Assembly (NCBI GenBank): GCA_020628175.1 | Contig: JAHDFK010000007.1 | Span: forward strand, 11,181-75,180 | Direction of reading: 5' to 3' | Source of the DNA: Wenyingzhuangia sp. | Lineage (GTDB): Bacteria > Bacteroidota > Bacteroidia > Flavobacteriales > Flavobacteriaceae | DNA length: 64,000 nt | Shown: positions 10,277 through 18,841 of the stretch, piece after piece | Numbering within the stretch: the stretch's first letter is position 1 | How the letters are laid out: each line of letters begins with the position of its first letter | Position numbers and translations under genes: made by a program | Notes under the pieces: model-generated | Seen by the model: only the letters and a program-made list of their open reading frames with translations | What the model was told of the DNA's origin: nothing | Database searches by the model: none

Positions 10277-13132
10277 ATGCCTAAAAATCCTAAAATCAAA
10301 TCGGTTTTAATTATTGGTTCAGGTCCAATTGTGATTGGTCAAGCGTGTGAGTTTGATTATTCAGGATCTCAATCAATCCGTTCGTTAAAAGAAGAAGGAA
10401 TTGAAGTAACTTTAATCAATTCAAACCCTGCAACTATAATGACTGACCCGTCGTTAGCAGATAATGTTTACTTAAAGCCTTTAAATACCACCTCTATTAG
10501 AGAAATTTTAGATGCACATCCAAATATTGATGCTGTATTACCTACAATGGGAGGACAAACAGCGTTAAATTTATGTATAGAAGCTGACGAAAAAGGTATT
10601 TGGGAAGATCATAACGTTGAGATGATTGGAGTAGATATTGATGCGATTAATGTAACTGAAGACAGAGAGCAGTTTCGTGAGCTAATGGGTAAGATTGGTG
10701 TTGATATGGCACCACAAGCTACGGCAACTTCGTTTTTAGAAGGTAAAACAATAGCACAAGAGTTTGGTTTTCCATTATGTATCCGTTCATCGTTTACTTT
10801 AGGAGGAGCAGGAGCTGCTATTGTATATAATGAAGAAGACTTTGATGAATTGTTACGTAGAGGATTAGAGATTTCTCCAATTCACGAAGTAATGATTGAT
10901 AAAGCCATGATGGGGTGGAAAGAATATGAATTAGAATTGTTACGTGATAAAAACGATAACGTTGTAATTGTATGTTCTATCGAAAATATGGATCCAATGG
11001 GTATTCATACAGGAGATTCTATCACGGTTGCACCAGCAATGACATTAAGTGATTCTACTTTCCAAAAAATGCGTGACTTGGCAATTCACATGATGCGTTC
11101 TATTGGAGATTTTGAAGGAGGTTGTAACGTACAGTTTGCAGTATCTCCAGATGAAAAAGAAGATATTATAGCTATTGAGATTAACCCTCGTGTTTCTCGT
11201 TCATCTGCCTTAGCATCAAAAGCAACAGGATATCCAATTGCAAAAATTGCTACAAAATTAGCTTTAGGGTATAGTTTAGATGAATTAGACAACCAAGTAA
11301 CAGGAAATACATCTGCTTTATTTGAGCCAACGTTAGATTATGTAATTGTAAAAATACCTCGTTTTAACTTTGATAAGTTTGAAGGATGTGATAGAACTTT
11401 AGGATTACAAATGAAAGCTGTTGGAGAAGTAATGGGTATTGGACGTTCTTTCCAAGAGGCATTACACAAAGCAACACAATCATTAGAGATTAAGCGTAAT
11501 GGTTTAGGAGCTGATGGAAAAGAGGAAACTCACTACGATACCATCATATCTAAATTAACAAATGCATCTTGGGATAGAGTATTTACTATTTACGATGCTA
11601 TAAAAGCAGGAATTTCTTTACGTAAGATTTACGATATCACAAAAATAGATATGTGGTACTTAAAGCAATACGAAGAATTGTTTGCTTTAGAAAAAGAAAT
11701 TTCTACTTATAAGTTAGATTCTTTACCAAAAGAATTGTTGTTAGAGGCAAAACAAAAAGGATACGGAGACAGACAAATAGCGCACATGTTGGGTTGTTTA
11801 GAGTCTGAAGTATATAAAAAGCGTGAAGATTTAAGTATCAATCGTGTATATAAGTTGGTAGATACTTGTGCTGCAGAATTTGAAGCAAGTACACCTTATT
11901 ACTACTCAACTTTCGAAAATGTACAAATTTCTAAAGATGGAGTTGCAGCTTCTGCAAACGAATCTATAGTTACAGAAAAGAAAAAAGTTGTTGTTTTAGG
12001 ATCTGGACCTAACAGAATTGGACAAGGTATTGAGTTTGATTACTGTTGTGTACACGGTGTAATGGCTGCAAAAGAAGCAGGTTACGAAACTATAATGATT
12101 AACTGTAACCCAGAAACAGTTTCTACTGATTTTGATACTGCAGATAAATTATATTTTGAACCTGTATTTTGGGAGCATATTTACGATATTATTCAACACG
12201 AAAAGCCAGAAGGTGTTATTGTTCAGTTAGGTGGGCAAACAGCGTTAAAGTTAGCTGAAAAGTTAGAGGCTTATGGAGTAAAAATAATGGGTACAAGTTT
12301 CGAAGCTTTAGATTTAGCTGAGGATAGAGGACGTTTTTCTGATATGTTAACTTCTTTAGAAATTCCTTTCCCACAATTCGGAACAGCAACAAATGCTGAC
12401 GAAGCTTTAGAAATTGCAGACAAATTAGATTTTCCAATTTTAGTACGTCCTTCTTATGTATTAGGAGGTCAGGGAATGAAAATTGTAATTAATAAAGAAG
12501 AGTTAGAAGCACATGTTGTAGAATTATTACGTTCTATACCAGGAAATAAATTATTATTAGATCACTATTTAGAAGGAGCTATTGAAGCTGAAGCTGATGC
12601 AATTTGTGATGCTGATGGTAATGTATACATTATTGGTATCATGGAGCATATTGAACCATGTGGTGTACACTCTGGAGATTCTAATGCGACCTTACCTCCG
12701 TTTAATTTAGGAGAGTTTGTTATGGATCAAATTAAAGAGCATACAAAGAAAATTGCTGTTGCTTTAAAAACAGTAGGTTTGATCAATATTCAGTTTGCAG
12801 TTAAAGATGATACGGTATATATTATCGAAGCAAATCCTAGAGCTTCTCGTACGGTACCGTTTATTGCAAAAGCTTACAAAGAGCCTTATGTAAACTACGC
12901 TACAAAAGTAATGTTAGGAGATAAAAAAGTTACAGATTTTGATTTCAACCCTCAATTAGAAGGTTTTGCAATTAAGCAACCTGTGTTCTCATTCAATAAA
13001 TTTCCAAATGTGGATAAGACATTAGGACCTGAAATGAAATCTACAGGAGAATCAATCTTGTTTATAGATAACTTAAAAGATGATGCTTTCTACGAATTGT
13101 ATTCTAGAAGAAAAATGTATTTGAAAAAATAA
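10277..13132 (+). CDS. carB: Carbamoyl-phosphate synthase large subunit
   Basis: Makes carbamoyl phosphate from bicarbonate, ammonia (from CarA) and two ATP, for pyrimidine and arginine synthesis. The 951-residue protein shows the internal duplication of CarB: GSGPIVIGQACEFDYSG near residue 14 in the first half and GSGPNRIGQGIEFDYCC near 576 in the second. Each is followed by an ATP-grasp domain (IRSSFTLGGAGAA; VRPSYVLGGQGM). It ends at about the point where the second synthetase domain ends, so the roughly 120-residue C-terminal MGS-like allosteric domain of the 1070-residue enterobacterial enzyme is absent. carA is not in the window. Confidence 0.96.
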   Translation: MPKNPKIKSVLIIGSGPIVIGQACEFDYSGSQSIRSLKEEGIEVTLINSNPATIMTDPSLADNVYLKPLNTTSIREILDAHPNIDAVLPTMGGQTALNLCIEADEKGIWEDHNVEMIGVDIDAINVTEDREQFRELMGKIGVDMAPQATATSFLEGKTIAQEFGFPLCIRSSFTLGGAGAAIVYNEEDFDELLRRGLEISPIHEVMIDKAMMGWKEYELELLRDKNDNVVIVCSIENMDPMGIHTGDSITVAPAMTLSDSTFQKMRDLAIHMMRSIGDFEGGCNVQFAVSPDEKEDIIAIEINPRVSRSSALASKATGYPIAKIATKLALGYSLDELDNQVTGNTSALFEPTLDYVIVKIPRFNFDKFEGCDRTLGLQMKAVGEVMGIGRSFQEALHKATQSLEIKRNGLGADGKEETHYDTIISKLTNASWDRVFTIYDAIKAGISLRKIYDITKIDMWYLKQYEELFALEKEISTYKLDSLPKELLLEAKQKGYGDRQIAHMLGCLESEVYKKREDLSINRVYKLVDTCAAEFEASTPYYYSTFENVQISKDGVAASANESIVTEKKKVVVLGSGPNRIGQGIEFDYCCVHGVMAAKEAGYETIMINCNPETVSTDFDTADKLYFEPVFWEHIYDIIQHEKPEGVIVQLGGQTALKLAEKLEAYGVKIMGTSFEALDLAEDRGRFSDMLTSLEIPFPQFGTATNADEALEIADKLDFPILVRPSYVLGGQGMKIVINKEELEAHVVELLRSIPGNKLLLDHYLEGAIEAEADAICDADGNVYIIGIMEHIEPCGVHSGDSNATLPPFNLGEFVMDQIKEHTKKIAVALKTVGLINIQFAVKDDTVYIIEANPRASRTVPFIAKAYKEPYVNYATKVMLGDKKVTDFDFNPQLEGFAIKQPVFSFNKFPNVDKTLGPEMKSTGESILFIDNLKDDAFYELYSRRKMYLKK

Positions 13133-13150
13133 CAAGCATTATCGATTATA

Positions 13151-13186
13151 AAAAAAGAGCAACTCATTTGAGTTGCTCTTTTTTTT
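13151..13186. terminator. Bidirectional terminator between carB and the MFS gene
   Basis: GAGCAACTCA at 13157-13166 pairs with TGAGTTGCTC at 13169-13178, with A tracts before and T tracts after. It can serve the convergent carB (+) and MFS transporter (-) genes. Confidence 0.85.
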
Positions 13187-13230
13187 ATGGTTTAAACCTA
13201 AGGATTAAACTCTAATATATTTACTAGTGA

Positions 13231-14388
13231 TTATTTACTTTTAATAAGTGCAAAAGCTCCTAAGAGAGGGCCTACAGCTAAAAGAATAAAAGTAGTAGGT
13301 ATAGGTATTAATTGTTGTAAAAAGTTAAATAGAGCAATACTAATAATAGTAATGGTAAACCCAATACTAGTAGATAGTGTAAGAGCTGTACCGTTGTAGC
13401 TTTGTAAAGCTGTTTTATTTACGAGTGTAGACAATAAAGGAGAGTCTGCAACAACGGTAATTCCCCATACAATTAATAATGTACCAAATACATGTGGAGA
13501 AAAATAAAAGCTAAACGGACATACTAAACAACATAAGGCAGATGTATACATGGCAATTTTTGCTACTTGTATACTTTTGTTTTTAAGGGCTAATTTACCA
13601 GCTATAATACAACCTATAGCACCAGAACTTATTACAATAAACGAAGCTAATGAAGTATTAAGGTCTGTTAAATTATGATGATTTGCGTAAGCTTTTATAA
13701 GTATAGGGGCAAAAGCCCAAAATGTATACAATTCCCACATATGGCCAAAATAGCCAAAGCAAGCCGTTTTAAAATCTTCTTTTTTAAAGAGTTTAGGAAT
13801 GATGGAGAAGTCTATTTTTTGAATTGTTTTTTTTGCGGGAGTATGTAAAAAAAACATCATGATACCTCCTAGTATGGCTAAGCTAGAACTCGATAAAATT
13901 ACATAACTCCAATCTAAATTAATTTGAAAACTGGCTACAAAATGAGGGAATCCGGTTCCTAAAACCAAAGCACCTACCAAAACACCTAAAGCATTGCTAA
14001 CTGTTTTTGGAAAAAAATGAGCGGCTATTTTCATTCCTACCGGATAGACACCAGCTAAAAACGCACCGGTTAAAAAGCGACATAGAAAAATTTGTTCAAA
14101 ACTTAAATTTGGGAGCACAATAGCAGCATTACACAGGGCACCTAAAATAATACTTAGCGTAAAAACAAAATTTGCTTTGTAGCGATCTGCAATGTTTAAT
14201 ACCGCATAACACAAGCTACCTATAATAAAACCTAATTGCGTTGCAATGGTTAAATAGGTAAGTAAATTGGGGTTGTTTAAATGGTGTGCTTTAGAAATGT
14301 CTAAAAGCACTGCATTGCTACTAAACCATAGCGAAGTACCAAAAAATTGACTCAGTACAATAATTAGTAAAATAAGAGTTTTATTCAT
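13231..14388 (-). CDS. MFS transporter
   Basis: A 385-residue, strongly hydrophobic protein with about 12 predicted membrane helices and the two-bundle layout of the major facilitator superfamily. The N-terminus (MNKTLILLIIVLSQFFGTSL) runs straight into helix 1. Loop 2-3 contains NIADRYKANF, a loose version of the MFS A motif, and helix 4 contains CRFLTGAFLAGVYPVGMKIA. The transported compound cannot be read from the sequence; no efflux or sugar-specific motif stands out. It is divergent from topB and convergent with carB. Confidence 0.88.
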   Translation of the reverse strand: MNKTLILLIIVLSQFFGTSLWFSSNAVLLDISKAHHLNNPNLLTYLTIATQLGFIIGSLCYAVLNIADRYKANFVFTLSIILGALCNAAIVLPNLSFEQIFLCRFLTGAFLAGVYPVGMKIAAHFFPKTVSNALGVLVGALVLGTGFPHFVASFQINLDWSYVILSSSSLAILGGIMMFFLHTPAKKTIQKIDFSIIPKLFKKEDFKTACFGYFGHMWELYTFWAFAPILIKAYANHHNLTDLNTSLASFIVISSGAIGCIIAGKLALKNKSIQVAKIAMYTSALCCLVCPFSFYFSPHVFGTLLIVWGITVVADSPLLSTLVNKTALQSYNGTALTLSTSIGFTITIISIALFNFLQQLIPIPTTFILLAVGPLLGAFALIKSK

Positions 14389-14459
14389 GCTGTAAAGTTA
14401 TAACAATAATAGTCGTTAAACTGTGGATATCTTTCTGTAAGAAAAGGAAAACTTTCTGT

Positions 14460-14467
14460 TATATTTG
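14460..14467 (+). promoter_or_regulatory. Probable -7 box for topB
   Basis: TATATTTG matches the consensus, 43 bp before the topB ATG. No good -33 element. Confidence 0.45.
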
Positions 14468-14510
14468 TTCATCTGTGCTTTTTTATAAAGACTAAAAATT
14501 GAGTAGATAA

Positions 14511-16814
14511 ATGAAAGTTTGTATTGCCGAAAAACCAAGTGTAGCTAAAGAAATTGCTTCTGTATTAGGAGCCAATGTAAGGTGTGATGGTTATTTTGAA
14601 GGAAATGGCTATCAGGTAACTTGGACTTTTGGACATTTATGTGGTTTGTATGCGCCGCATGAATACAAGCCACATTGGAAAAGTTGGAATTTAGATACTT
14701 TACCTATGTTACCTAAAAGGTTCGAGGTAAAAGTGATGGAAGACAAAGGAGTACAAAAACAATTTAGAACGATTAAATTTTTGTTTGATAAAGCCGATGT
14801 TGTTATCAATTGTGGCGATGCAGGAACAGAAGGAGAATTGATTCAAAGATGGGTAATCAATCAGGCAGAATACAAAGGGAAAGTTGAGCGTTTGTGGATT
14901 TCATCCTTAACGACAGAAGCCATTAAAGAAGGGTTTCAAAAATTGATTCCTGCCGAAGAGTATGATAATTTATACTATGCGGCTAGTTCTAGAGCTATTG
15001 GAGACTGGTTGTTGGGTATGAATGCAACTCGATTGTATACTTTAAAGTATGGTCGAGATAGACAGGTGTTGTCTATCGGTAGAGTGCAAACACCAACGTT
15101 GGCTATGGTAGTTAAACGTTTTTTAGAAATACAAAATTTTAAGCCTCAGCCTTATTGGGAAATCCAAACAAAATATAGAGATACTATTTTTAATAATGAA
15201 CAAGGTAGGTATTTTAAAAAAGAAGATGGAGAGGCAACGTTACAGTTAATTAAAGAAAAGCCTTTAGAAATAACCTCGGTAAGTAAAAAGAAAGGAAAAG
15301 AATATGCACCAAAGTTATTCGATTTAACGAGTTTACAAGTGTATTGTAATACGAAGTTTGGTTTTACTGCCGATGAAACATTAAAAATAACACAAGGATT
15401 GTACGAAAAAAAAGTAGTTACATACCCCAGAGTAGATACTACTTTTTTACCGAATGATGTGTATCCAAAAGTACGAGGAATTCTTTCGAAATTAACAAAA
15501 TACGAAGTGTTAACTACACCTGTTTTAGCAGAACCTAAGATTAAAAAATCAGCCAAAGTATTTAACGATAAGAAAGTAACAGATCACCACGCTATTATTC
15601 CTACAGGAGTAGAGATTCCGTTACATGCCAATGCTCAAAAAGTGTACGATATTATAACACGTAGGTTTATTGCTGTTTTTTATCCAGATAGCGAAGTGTC
15701 TAATACAACCGTTTTAGCAGCAATAGAAAAAATAGGATTTAAAACTACAGGAAAAGAAATTTTATCAGAAGGATGGCGTGTTGTTTTTAAAAGGCAAGAA
15801 CAAGATAAAGAGATTGCCAAAAAAAGTGATGAAGATAAAATAATGCCCACATTTGTAAAGGGAGAATCGGGTCCGCATGAGCCTTCATTTTTAGAAAAAG
15901 AAACCAAACCTCCAAAGCAATATACAGAAGCTACATTGTTGCGTGCTATGGAAACAGCAGGAAAACAAGTTGAGGATGATGAGTTAAGGGATTTGATGAA
16001 GGAAAACGGAATTGGTAGACCTTCTACACGAGCAAGTATTATAGAAACCTTATTTAAAAGAAATTACATAGAACGTAATAAAAAACAACTGTTGCCAACT
16101 TCTACAGGGGTTCAGTTAATTACTACAATTCAAAATAAATTGTTAAAGTCGGCTCGTCTTACAGGGGAGTGGGAAAAGCAATTGAAAGATATAGAAAAAG
16201 GAGCTTATAATGCAGCCACGTTTATCAATAACATGAAAAAAATGGTAGATGATTTGGTGGTAGAAGTTCGTTTGTCTAATCATAGGCCTATTGTTGTAGA
16301 TATGGTTACTAAAAAACAAATTACTCCTGTAAAAAAAGAAACTAAAGGCGTTGCAGGTAGTGAATGCCCAAAATGTAAGCAAGGCCATCTGTTAAAAGGA
16401 TCTAAAGCTTATGGCTGTAGTAAATACAACGAACATTGTGATTTGTTAATTCCGTTTGAATTTCAAGGAAAAAAAATATCAGAAAATCAAATAAAGAGAT
16501 TGTTAACCAAAGGAAGTACAGTTACTCTAAAAGGCTTTAAAACGGAAGCTGGTAAAGTAGATGGAACCCTTGTTTTTGATAAGTCGTTCCATTTAGAATT
16601 GCAACAAAAACAGTCCGAAAATAAAACAAAAGTTCCTGAGGTATTAACTTGTCCTAAATGTAAAAAGGGAACCGTTTTAAAGGGAAAGTCAGCTTATGGC
16701 TGTTCAAATTACAAGTCAGGATGCAGTTTTAAAATGGACTTTACGACCATTAAAGAAAAATCATCAGGAAAAGAACTAACCAAACAGTTAGTTTGGCAGA
16801 TACTTAATAGTTAA
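14511..16814 (+). CDS. topB: DNA topoisomerase III (type IA)
   Basis: Relaxes and decatenates DNA by single-strand passage. The 767-residue protein has an N-terminal Toprim domain with the acidic cluster DAGTEGEL at 103-110 (Glu near residue 7 in AEKPS), the SIGRVQTPTLAMV segment at 188-200, and the catalytic Tyr305 in TYPRVDTTFL. The C-terminus has two four-cysteine zinc ribbons of the topoisomerase tail type (CPKCKQGHLL...CSKYNEHC from about 618; CPKCKKGTVL...CSNYKSGC from about 713). The DAGTEGEL form differs from the common DxDREGE. It overlaps the end of the opposite-strand small membrane ORF by 27 bp. Confidence 0.95.
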   Translation: MKVCIAEKPSVAKEIASVLGANVRCDGYFEGNGYQVTWTFGHLCGLYAPHEYKPHWKSWNLDTLPMLPKRFEVKVMEDKGVQKQFRTIKFLFDKADVVINCGDAGTEGELIQRWVINQAEYKGKVERLWISSLTTEAIKEGFQKLIPAEEYDNLYYAASSRAIGDWLLGMNATRLYTLKYGRDRQVLSIGRVQTPTLAMVVKRFLEIQNFKPQPYWEIQTKYRDTIFNNEQGRYFKKEDGEATLQLIKEKPLEITSVSKKKGKEYAPKLFDLTSLQVYCNTKFGFTADETLKITQGLYEKKVVTYPRVDTTFLPNDVYPKVRGILSKLTKYEVLTTPVLAEPKIKKSAKVFNDKKVTDHHAIIPTGVEIPLHANAQKVYDIITRRFIAVFYPDSEVSNTTVLAAIEKIGFKTTGKEILSEGWRVVFKRQEQDKEIAKKSDEDKIMPTFVKGESGPHEPSFLEKETKPPKQYTEATLLRAMETAGKQVEDDELRDLMKENGIGRPSTRASIIETLFKRNYIERNKKQLLPTSTGVQLITTIQNKLLKSARLTGEWEKQLKDIEKGAYNAATFINNMKKMVDDLVVEVRLSNHRPIVVDMVTKKQITPVKKETKGVAGSECPKCKQGHLLKGSKAYGCSKYNEHCDLLIPFEFQGKKISENQIKRLLTKGSTVTLKGFKTEAGKVDGTLVFDKSFHLELQQKQSENKTKVPEVLTCPKCKKGTVLKGKSAYGCSNYKSGCSFKMDFTTIKEKSSGKELTKQLVWQILNS

Positions 16815-17108
16815 ATACATATCTTTTAAAGACGAACCAAAACGAGATTTACTTTTTCTAGTTCTTTTGTAGGAATAATAAAACGAGTGTTTTTCGCTGT
16901 TAAAGTAATATTGTAACATGCGGAAATTAATAAAGCCTAATTCTAGTAGAAAAACATAAATTAAAAGAAATTTTGTTTGAAGCAGACTTTCATTTAGTAT
17001 TTCTACAATAAAATAATGAAAAGAAAATAATAAGATAAACCAAACAGCAGTTAAGTTTATAATAATTTTTTTAAAATTATAATGAATAGGGAAATTTCTG
17101 TTTTTCAT
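16788..17108 (-). CDS. Small membrane protein, unknown function
   Basis: A 106-residue frame with two strongly hydrophobic segments (about 13-35, KIIINLTAVWFILLFSFHYF, and 44-60, TKFLLIYVFLLELGFINF) and a very basic C-terminal part (YSYKRTRKSKSRFGSS). It fills the only gap between topB and the 17176 gene, and its 3' end overlaps the topB end on the opposite strand. I do not recognise the family. Composition and position make it more likely real than chance, but no promoter was identified. Confidence 0.5.
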   Translation of the reverse strand: MKNRNFPIHYNFKKIIINLTAVWFILLFSFHYFIVEILNESLLQTKFLLIYVFLLELGFINFRMLQYYFNSEKHSFYYSYKRTRKSKSRFGSSLKDMYLTIKYLPN

Positions 17109-17175
17109 AACTTGGGGTAATTTGGGGATACTAAAACTACAGTTTTTTATTGATGTTGCAAAATAAAGTATAACG

Positions 17176-17676
17176 TTAGTTGTTTTTTTTAGACAATGTT
17201 AAGATGCCTTTTTTTATACCTGGCGATAAAGATTCTAAATAATGTGGTTGAGTAATAAAATCAATTTCACTTTTTAAGTCAGGATGGCTTTCGCAAATTT
17301 TATGAATATGTTTGTAGGCTAAGTATCGAACAGAAGGAGCTTTGGCTATTGTTTCCCATAGAGACATGCAGATATCGAACAGCCGACCTTCTTGTGTTTC
17401 GTTTAAGTCCATTTTTAATAAAATATTTAAAATTTCTCTTTGGTGTCCCTCTTTTTTATGAGCAATTGCTTTTATAAAATCGTTAATATAAGGGGTTATA
17501 CGGATGTCGTTTTTAGAAGTGCAATGTTTCAATATCCAAGTGGCCCTCCATGCAAAAGGTTGTTTGTTTGTAATAGCTAATTCTATAGCACTGTAATATA
17601 CTTCTTCTTGTTCTTGAAACAGTTGGATTAAAAAATCTTTGTCGAGTTTGTTGTCTAAAATTTTAGTTAAGTCCAT
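17176..17676 (-). CDS. Helical repeat-like protein paired with the AlkC-like gene
   Basis: A 166-residue, all-helical-looking protein with short amphipathic helices reminiscent of HEAT/ARM repeats, for example QPFAWRATWILKHCTS and SVRYLAYKHIHKICES. The WRATWILKH segment recalls the WILKHANR segment of the neighbouring AlkC-like protein, suggesting distant relationship or a shared fold. It starts 4 bp after that gene's stop codon, so the two are almost certainly co-transcribed. The function is unknown; similar proteins may carry unreliable names in databases. Confidence 0.75.
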   Translation of the reverse strand: MDLTKILDNKLDKDFLIQLFQEQEEVYYSAIELAITNKQPFAWRATWILKHCTSKNDIRITPYINDFIKAIAHKKEGHQREILNILLKMDLNETQEGRLFDICMSLWETIAKAPSVRYLAYKHIHKICESHPDLKSEIDFITQPHYLESLSPGIKKGILTLSKKNN

Positions 17677-17680
17677 GCTT

Positions 17681-18781
17681 TTAAAGTTTTAGGTTAAATT
17701 CTAGAGTATCAAATTCTTTTCCATTAGCTGTAATCGAAATTTTATGCAAACCACTATAATATTTACGAGTACTTATTGGTTTAAAATGTTGTTTTTTTTC
17801 AACTGCTAATCTTGAGTGAGCGGTAACATTTTTTTCGCCTATTTGAAACACTTTTTTTGAGAGCGTTCCATTGTTTTTTACATAATACACAGCGTATTCT
17901 AAACGGATTCTTAAATCATTTTTACTGTTGTTAATTACATCAAAATTAAAGATTAAGTTATCACCTAAATAAATAGTTTTTTTATCAATAGTAAAATTTT
18001 GAACATCTATTTGTTCGCTGTTTCCATAGCCAAAAACAGCTAGTATTTTAGGCTCTCCCTGTTTTAGTAAATTTCTATTGGCATGTTTTAAAATCCAATT
18101 GGTGTGATCGGTTTCTCCGTAATATTTTTTGGTAAAATCAATTAGGGTTTTAGGATGATCTTTTGAAATATCATTCAAATTATTCGCAACACTTTTACGA
18201 ACATATAATTCGCTGTCGTTTCGTAAATTCTCTAAAATAATTAGTACTTGTTTAGGATCTTTTTTAAAATCGGGCAGTGCCATGGCCCAAGGTAATCTAG
18301 GTCTACAACCCTCGCTAGCAAGTCTTCTAACATGTACGTTCGAATGAAAACTCCATTCGGTCATTTTAGCCATTACATATTGGGTGTTTTTTTTAATAAA
18401 AGGTCGAATCGCAAATTCACAACTCACAAAAGTAGTGATCAATTCAAAACTAGTTACACTTTCTGTTAAATGCTCTAAGCCATAGGCCTCAACAAAGTCG
18501 GGTAAAAACAAATAAGCATAACCTCCTTTTATATTGTTTTGGATAAGTATGGGTACTAATTGTTTTATTTCATCCAAAGCTGTTAAAAAATCAGAAGCTA
18601 AAAATTGTTGTAGTACGTTTGCTATATGATGCATTCGTTGTTTTAATTCATACGAATCCCAAGCATCAACAAAAATATGTTCTAAAAATAATTTTTTATC
18701 AATAGTTGGTTTTACTTGTTCTAAAACCGTTAAAAAAGTTTCGAAAAAAGAGTGATTGTATACATTTTTTAAAAGCTCCAT
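17681..18781 (-). CDS. DNA alkylation repair protein, AlkC-like
   Basis: A 366-residue HEAT-like repeat protein of the AlkC/AlkD superfamily, whose members are DNA glycosylases that excise N3- or N7-alkylated bases without base flipping. The signature RRLASEGCRPRLPWA at 152-166 and the repeat RNDSELYVRKSVANNLND at 187-204 are typical of the AlkC branch, as is NWILKHANRNLLKQGEPK at 228-245. From about 258 to the end the protein changes to a beta-rich, Ig-like domain (for example RIRLEYAVYYVKNNG), matching the C-terminal extension described for AlkC enzymes. It leads a two-gene operon. Confidence 0.85.
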   Translation of the reverse strand: MELLKNVYNHSFFETFLTVLEQVKPTIDKKLFLEHIFVDAWDSYELKQRMHHIANVLQQFLASDFLTALDEIKQLVPILIQNNIKGGYAYLFLPDFVEAYGLEHLTESVTSFELITTFVSCEFAIRPFIKKNTQYVMAKMTEWSFHSNVHVRRLASEGCRPRLPWAMALPDFKKDPKQVLIILENLRNDSELYVRKSVANNLNDISKDHPKTLIDFTKKYYGETDHTNWILKHANRNLLKQGEPKILAVFGYGNSEQIDVQNFTIDKKTIYLGDNLIFNFDVINNSKNDLRIRLEYAVYYVKNNGTLSKKVFQIGEKNVTAHSRLAVEKKQHFKPISTRKYYSGLHKISITANGKEFDTLEFNLKL

Positions 18782-18829
18782 GGTTTAAGACTTTTGTTAG
18801 AAATTAGGTTTGCTCTCAAATCAATTCTA

Positions 18830-18837
18830 TATTTTTG
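18830..18837 (+). promoter_or_regulatory. -7 box directly before the glycosyltransferase start
   Basis: TATTTTTG fits TAnnTTTG but ends only 4 bp before the ATG at 18842. If used, transcription would begin at or next to the start codon. Confidence 0.35.
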
Positions 18838-18841
18838 TTGT

